Source: an uncultured Faecalibacterium sp.
GTDB taxonomy: Bacteria > Bacillota > Clostridia > Oscillospirales > Ruminococcaceae
Assembly (NCBI GenBank): GCA_937907025.1
Contig: CALESJ010000035.1
Span: 1 to 64,000 of the forward strand
Direction: 5' to 3'
Length of the DNA: 64,000 nt
The notes beneath the pieces are model-generated. The model saw nothing but the letters and a program-made list of their open reading frames with translations, was not told the DNA's origin and did no database searches. This document shows, one piece after another, positions 59,874 through 64,000 of the stretch; the first letter of the stretch is position 1, and every line of letters starts with the position of its first letter. The position numbers were made by a program, and so were the translations under genes.

Positions 59874-60988
59874 CAATAGGCTCCCTTCCGCTTGGTCAGC
59901 GCCAGGTGAATCAGACGGTCCGCCAGCGCCGAGAAGCTCAGACCCTCCCGCTCCATCAGCTTCGGATACATGCTGATGGCCGTAAAGCCGGGGAAGGTGT
60001 TCAACTCATTGCACAAAACACGGCCGGTGCCCTTCTGCACAAAGAAGTCGCAGCGGGACAGCCCGGCGCAGCCCAGGGCCAGATACGCCCGGCGGGCCAG
60101 GGCCTGCACCTCATCCAGCTTGGCTTCCTCCAGACGGGCGGGGATCAATACCTGGGACACGCCGTTCTTGTACTTGTCGTCGTAGGTGTAGAACTCCGCA
60201 CCGGCCAGAATCTCGCCGGGGCGGGTGGTGAAAACGGTGTCGGGGGCATCGGGGTTGCCGATGGCCGCACACTCCACTTCCTGTCCGTCGATGAATTCCT
60301 CAAACACGACCTTGTCATCCTCGGCCAGGGCCACGTCAATGGCCTTGCGCAGCTCGGCGCGGTCCCGGGCCTTGGTGATGCCCACGCTGGAACCGGCGTT
60401 GGCAGGCTTGACGAAGACGGGGTAGGGCAGCTTGGCTTCCACCATGTCCAGCACCTTGTCGGCGTCGGCTTCCACGTCGGCGCGGATGGCAAAGCACCAG
60501 GCGCAGTGGGGCACGCCGGAAGCGTCCATCACGGTGTTGGCCACCGCTTTGTCCATGCACACGGCACTGGCCAGCACACCGCAGCCCACATAGGGCAGTC
60601 CCGCCAGCTCAAACAGGCCCTGGATGGTGCCGTCCTCGCCGTTCTTGCCGTGGAGCACCGGCACCGCCACGTCCACCGGATGTTCGGTCCAGCCGCCCGC
60701 TTCCTTCACCAGCAAAGCGCGCATGATGCGGTCGGGGCTCAGGGCGCAGGGGGCACAGTTGGCAGCGTCGGTCTTCCAGCTGCCGTCCTCCACCCGCTCG
60801 GCCGGGCCGGTGTAACGCAGCCAGCGGCCTTCCTTGGTGATGCCCACCGCCGTCACGGCATAGCGCCCGGCGCAGGGCGGCTGACGCAGGGCCCGCAGCC
60901 AGGCCGCCGCGGACACGCAGCTGACCTCATGTTCACTGGATACACCGCCGAAGAACAAAACCAGGCGGATCTGCTTATCTTCAACCAT
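59873..60988 (-). CDS. ddl: D-alanine--D-alanine ligase
   Basis: A 371-residue ATP-grasp ligase making D-Ala-D-Ala for the wall precursor. FFGGVSSEHEVSCVSA (substrate Glu), VPVLHGKNGEDGTIQGLFEL, YVGCGVLASAVCMDKAVAN, VFVKPANAGSSVGITKA and the metal-binding ELNTFPGFTAISMYPK are present. Co-translated with murI, so two D-amino-acid steps are linked. Specificity for D-Ala over D-Lac or D-Ser in the second position cannot be read with certainty. Confidence 0.95.
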   Translation of the reverse strand: MVEDKQIRLVLFFGGVSSEHEVSCVSAAAWLRALRQPPCAGRYAVTAVGITKEGRWLRYTGPAERVEDGSWKTDAANCAPCALSPDRIMRALLVKEAGGWTEHPVDVAVPVLHGKNGEDGTIQGLFELAGLPYVGCGVLASAVCMDKAVANTVMDASGVPHCAWCFAIRADVEADADKVLDMVEAKLPYPVFVKPANAGSSVGITKARDRAELRKAIDVALAEDDKVVFEEFIDGQEVECAAIGNPDAPDTVFTTRPGEILAGAEFYTYDDKYKNGVSQVLIPARLEEAKLDEVQALARRAYLALGCAGLSRCDFFVQKGTGRVLCNELNTFPGFTAISMYPKLMEREGLSFSALADRLIHLALTKRKGAY

Positions 60989-61135
60989 ACAGATTACATC
61001 CCCTCATGTATTGAAACGCACAACATTTCAGCTTATAATAATACCATATTTACCCGCGGGTTAAAAGATGTTTGCCCAAAAAAGAAAAAATAAAACCGCA
61101 AATCCTGTTCCGGCCTGTCTATGCCAAAAAAGTGC

Positions 61136-61164
61136 TTGACAAGGCAGGAAACCCGTGGTAAGAT
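61136..61164 (+). promoter_or_regulatory. infC operon promoter
   Basis: Perfect TTGACA (61136-61141) and TAAGAT (61159-61164) with 17-base spacing. Confidence 0.85.
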
Positions 61165-61170
61165 AACGTT

Positions 61171-61358
61171 TGTAAAAAAAGCAGCGTCCGGCTAGATTGC
61201 CGTCGTTCACCTTGCGGGCCGAAAGGCTCCGGGTCATAATATTCCGAAGCGTGGGACACACTGTGTCCGCTTTGGCATGTATGGTCTGTTCGGCGGCTGC
61301 TTTTTACGGCAGCCGCTTTTGTTATTCACTTTACGTTTTGTATGGGAGGTGTATTCCA
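61171..61358 (+). promoter_or_regulatory. infC-rpmI-rplT leader with attenuator (L20-leader-like)
   Basis: About 190 untranslated bases ending in a terminator hairpin GCGGCTGC/GCAGCCGC (61293-61316) with TTTTG, 37 bases before infC. In Firmicutes this operon's leader is bound by ribosomal protein L20, which promotes termination when in excess. The upstream part can form paired stems, but the L20-binding fold was not drawn in full. Confidence 0.7.
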
Positions 61359-61889
61359 ATCGCCAGCACTAACACTACCAAGGAACTGGAGATCAACGAG
61401 CGCATTCGTGACAAAGAGATTCGCCTGATCGGGGCCGATGGCTCCCAGATGGGCATCATGTCGCCCCGCGACGCACTGCGCATGGCTATGGATCAGGACC
61501 TGGATCTGGTTAAGGTCGCCCCGCAGGCCAAGCCCCCGGTGTGCAAGATCCTTGACTATGGCAAGTACCGCTTCGAAATGCAGAAGCGGGAAAAGGAAGC
61601 CAAAAAGAACCAGAAAGTCGTGGAAGTCAAGGAGATTCGTCTTTCTTTGAACATTGATACCAACGACTTCAACACCAAGGTCAACCAGGCGGCCAAGTTC
61701 CTGGCACAGGGCCACAAACTCAAGGTTTCCATTCGGTTCCGCGGCCGTGAGATGGCGCACACCAACCTGGGCCTTGACGTGCATCGTCGTTTTGCGGAAC
61801 AGCTGGAAGGCAAGGGCGTTGTTGACAAACAGCCCAAGCTGGAAGGCCGCAGCATGATGATGTTCATGTCGCCCGCGCCCACCAAGTAA
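61359..61889 (+). CDS. infC: Translation initiation factor IF-3 (ATC start)
   Basis: A 176-residue IF-3: an N-domain with INERIRDKEIRLIGADGSQ and a C-domain with KEIRLSLNIDTNDFNTKVNQ and IRFRGREMAH. No ATG, GTG or TTG fits the start: the GGAGG (61345-61349) is nine bases before ATC at 61359, which begins IASTNTTKEL. Rare AUU/AUC starts are a known self-control device for infC, since IF-3 rejects them. ATT at 61353 is too close to the ribosome site. Confidence 0.93.
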   Translation: MASTNTTKELEINERIRDKEIRLIGADGSQMGIMSPRDALRMAMDQDLDLVKVAPQAKPPVCKILDYGKYRFEMQKREKEAKKNQKVVEVKEIRLSLNIDTNDFNTKVNQAAKFLAQGHKLKVSIRFRGREMAHTNLGLDVHRRFAEQLEGKGVVDKQPKLEGRSMMMFMSPAPTK

Positions 61890-61913
61890 CCCAATATTAG
61901 GAGGAAAAACAAA

Positions 61914-62120
61914 ATGGCAAAGCTCAAACTGAAGACCTGCTCCGGCGCCAAAAAGCGCTTCAAGATGACCGGTTCCGGCAAGATCAAGCGCAATGCGTCC
62001 AAGCGCCGTCATATCCTGACCAAGAAGACCACCAAGCTGACCCGCGGTCTGCGCATGAACCACTATGTGGACAAGACCAACGAGGCCACCGTGCGCCGCA
62101 TGATGCCCTACGGTGGCTGA
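61914..62120 (+). CDS. rpmI: Ribosomal protein L35
   Basis: A 68-residue basic protein of the large subunit, MAKLKLKTCSGAKKRFKMTG... with KRRHILTKKTTKLTRGLR. 24 bases after infC with AGGAGG upstream; the standard infC-rpmI-rplT order. Confidence 0.97.
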   Translation: MAKLKLKTCSGAKKRFKMTGSGKIKRNASKRRHILTKKTTKLTRGLRMNHYVDKTNEATVRRMMPYGG

Positions 62121-62180
62121 TTGCCCACCCCGCACGAAACACCGGTTTGAATATGACTGTATAAAAGGAGATAGAATACA

Positions 62181-62534
62181 ATGGCTCGTATCAAAGGCGC
62201 TACCATGACGCACAAGCGTCGCACCAAGACCCTGAAACTGGCAAAGGGCTACTACGGCTCCAAGTCCAAGCATTTCCGCATGGCCAAGCAGGCCGTGATG
62301 AAGTCCGGCAACTACGCTTTCGTTGGCCGCAAGCTGAAGAAGCGCCAGTTCCGTAACCTGTGGATCACCCGCATCAACAATGCGGTCCGTGCCCAGGGCA
62401 TGAACTACTCCACCTTCATGAACGGCCTGAAGAAGTCCGGCATCGAACTGAACCGCAAGATGCTGTCCGAGATGGCCATTCACGATCCCGCCAGCTTCAC
62501 CGCTCTGGTGGAAACCGCCAAGAAGGCTCTGTAA
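62181..62534 (+). CDS. rplT: Ribosomal protein L20
   Basis: A 117-residue basic protein that assembles early into 23S rRNA. MARIKGATMTHKRRTKTLKL and KGYYGSKSKHFRMAKQAVMK, RDRK-type RKLKKRQFRNLWITRIN are standard. It probably represses its own operon through the leader at 61171-61358. Preceded by AAGGAG; a terminator follows. Confidence 0.97.
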   Translation: MARIKGATMTHKRRTKTLKLAKGYYGSKSKHFRMAKQAVMKSGNYAFVGRKLKKRQFRNLWITRINNAVRAQGMNYSTFMNGLKKSGIELNRKMLSEMAIHDPASFTALVETAKKAL

Positions 62535-62552
62535 TCGAAAACAGAAACCACC

Positions 62553-62588
62553 CAAAGACGCCCGCGCACATGCGCGTGCGTCTTTTTT
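62553..62588 (+). terminator. Terminator of the rplT operon
   Basis: AAAGACGC and GCGTCTTT arms with inner CGCGCA/TGCGCG pairing and T-run. Confidence 0.9.
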
Positions 62589-62606
62589 GGAATTGTGAGC
62601 ATTTTT

Positions 62607-63392
62607 ATGGACATGTTACCTGTGATCACCAGCCGGGACAATGCCCGCATCAAGCGGGTGTGTGCCCTGCGCGATGCCGAAAAGCAGCGTGCCGCGGCGG
62701 GGCTTCTGTTTGCCGAAGGCCCCAAGCTCTGCCTGGAACTGGCCAAGGACTGTACCCTCACCGAGCTGTATGCCACCGAGGCTGCCCTGGCCCATACCCC
62801 GGCGCTTTCCGCCTACGGGGACCGCACCACCGTGATCGCCCCTCATGTGGCCGAAAAGCTGGCCGGGACCCGCTCTTCCCAGGATGTGTTTGCCCTGTTT
62901 GAGGCACCCTCCACCGACCCGGTTCCTTTGCTGGAAACCGCCCGCCGTATCCTGGCTCTGGAAGGGGTGCAGGACCCCGGCAATGTGGGAACTTTGCTGC
63001 GCAGTGCCGCGGCCTTCGGGTTTGATGCGGTACTGCTGGGCCCCGGGTGTGCCGCGCCCTTCTCCCCCAAAGTCCTGCGGGCTTCCATGGGGGCGGCAGG
63101 GCGGATGCCTATCGGCATCTGCTCCGACCTGCCCGTCGCATTGGGCAAACTGCGGGCCCGGGGCGTCACCTGCCTGGCGGCGGCCCTCTATAAGGCCCGG
63201 CCCCTGGATGCGGTGGGCACCGACCTGCCCGGCGGGGTGTGCGTGGTCATCGGCAGCGAAGGCCAGGGCCTGACCGACGAGGCCGTGGCCGCCTGCGATG
63301 CCGCCGTGCGCATCCCCATGACCGACCGGGTGGAAAGCCTGAACGCCGGTGTGGCCGGCAGCGTTTTGCTGTGGCATTTCAGAGGAGTTTGA
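62607..63392 (+). CDS. SpoU/TrmH-family RNA 2'-O-methyltransferase
   Basis: A 261-residue SPOUT methyltransferase. The substrate-binding L30-like front (ITSRDNARIKRVCALRDAEK, LFAEGPKL) is followed by the trefoil-knot motifs LEGVQDPGNVGTLLRSAAAFG, VVIGSEGQGLTDE and IPMTDRVESLNAGVAGSVLL. Members 2'-O-methylate 23S rRNA or tRNA; the target is not clear. Start taken as the ATG at 62607; GTG at 62595 is possible. It lies directly after the rplT operon, as often in Firmicutes. Confidence 0.9.
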   Translation: MDMLPVITSRDNARIKRVCALRDAEKQRAAAGLLFAEGPKLCLELAKDCTLTELYATEAALAHTPALSAYGDRTTVIAPHVAEKLAGTRSSQDVFALFEAPSTDPVPLLETARRILALEGVQDPGNVGTLLRSAAAFGFDAVLLGPGCAAPFSPKVLRASMGAAGRMPIGICSDLPVALGKLRARGVTCLAAALYKARPLDAVGTDLPGGVCVVIGSEGQGLTDEAVAACDAAVRIPMTDRVESLNAGVAGSVLLWHFRGV

Positions 63393-63398
63393 TGTACA

Positions 63399-64000
63399 AT
63401 GGATACCGCGCTGTACTGGATGTGGTTGGCCGACGGTCTGGGTTCCGGATACCGGCAGGCCCAGGCTCTGCTGCGGCAGTGGCCGGACCCCCGGGCGCTG
63501 TATGAGCGCATCTGCCGGGAACAGACTCTGCCCAAAACCCTGCATCCCACGGCGCTGGCCCGGCTGAAAGCCCTCCGGCCTGCCGATCTGCAGGGACGGC
63601 TGGAAAGCTGTGCCCGGCTGGGGGTGGAGATCCTCACCCCCCAGGACATCGACTATCCCGAACGCCTGCGCACCCTGCCCGATATGCCGGTGGTGCTGTA
63701 TGTCACCGGCAGCATTGCCTGCCTCAACGGTGGGCGGTATGTGGGCATGGTGGGTACCCGCCGTCCCACCCGCTACGGCCAGCAGGCCTGCCATGATCTG
63801 GCCGTGAATATGGCCCGGGCGGGGGCGGTGCTGGTCAGCGGTCTGGCCGACGGCCTGGACGCCGAGGCTCACCGGGCTTCGGTGGAAGCAGGGACCCCCA
63901 CCGTGGCCTTTCTGGGCACTGGGATCGACAAGACTTTCCCCGCCGCCAACGCCGCCCTGCGCCGTGAGATCGAAGCCGGGGGCGGGGCGGTGGTCAGCGA
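63399..64000 (+). CDS. dprA: DNA processing protein DprA, N-terminal part (cut by window edge)
   Basis: The first 200 residues of DprA, the RecA loader for incoming single-stranded DNA. A helical SAM-like N-domain (about 1-75) is followed by the Rossmann-like core: GILTPQDIDYPERL-type VEILTPQDIDYPERLRTLPD, VGMVGTRRPTRYGQQACHDL, VSGLADGLDAEAHRASVEAG and VAFLGTGIDKTFPAAN. GAGGAG lies 11 bases before the ATG. Six bases after the methyltransferase gene, so probably one operon. Confidence 0.95.
   Translation, partial: MDTALYWMWLADGLGSGYRQAQALLRQWPDPRALYERICREQTLPKTLHPTALARLKALRPADLQGRLESCARLGVEILTPQDIDYPERLRTLPDMPVVLYVTGSIACLNGGRYVGMVGTRRPTRYGQQACHDLAVNMARAGAVLVSGLADGLDAEAHRASVEAGTPTVAFLGTGIDKTFPAANAALRREIEAGGGAVVS

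Overview
The window reads as chromosomal DNA of a GC-rich, anaerobic, Gram-positive Clostridia member. The best guess is the Oscillospiraceae/Ruminococcaceae around Faecalibacterium, Gemmiger or Subdoligranulum, judged from gene content, not from a database match. Supporting signs are a type III plus a type I glutamine synthetase with an ANTAR regulator, the oxygen-sensitive NrdD/NrdG reductase, CmpB-like, DUF1540, DUF1934 and DUF4234 proteins, strong GGAGG ribosome sites, and TTGACA/TATAAT promoters with 17-base spacing.

Layout. 1-8 kb: start of pyrG, an ANTAR regulator, glnA, glnN, a large membrane protein and a CYTH protein. 8-14.8 kb: murE, two asparagine-synthase-like amidotransferases and an ATP-grasp ligase, which look like a wall-peptide assembly module (D-aspartate ligation and amidation). 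14.8-22.4 kb: a filamentous-phage (inovirus-like) prophage of about 7.6 kb. It is bounded by a 16-bp direct repeat and carries an IS30-type transposase, Zot/pI ATPase, a LamG-bearing pIII-like protein, a pVIII-like coat protein, a rolling-circle Rep and a recognisable origin. 22.4-28.5 kb: tRNA-Arg, -His and -Gln, a DUF1540 protein, a CmpB-like membrane protein, a 2-hydroxyacid dehydrogenase, queH, a candidate small RNA, and a MATE exporter with its MarR regulator. 28.6-33.7 kb: a deletion derivative of an integrative conjugative element next to tRNA-Leu. 33.8-37.8 kb: nrdG/nrdD with NrdR-like boxes and a cysteine hydrolase. 37.9-45.5 kb: a histidine operon with a fused hisZ-hisG and no hisB. 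45.7-54.2 kb: a two-component system, a TraX protein, tatD, an EamA transporter, metG and an aspartate/glutamate racemase. 54.3-55.7 kb: a low-GC stretch without genes that looks like one large structured non-coding RNA. 55.8-64 kb: small membrane proteins, argS, a DUF1934 protein, murI, ddl, the infC-rpmI-rplT operon, an rRNA methyltransferase and the start of dprA.

Working together. Wall genes recur (murE, two amidotransferases, an ATP-grasp ligase, an Asp/Glu racemase, murI, ddl) and together would supply and use D-amino acids. The strongest candidates for undescribed biology are the ~1.34-kb minus-strand RNA (54.33-55.68 kb), which has its own promoter, terminator and two self-complementary hexaloop hairpins, and the inovirus prophage. 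A smaller candidate is a plus-strand RNA at 26.28-26.42 kb whose two hairpins share an identical eight-base loop.
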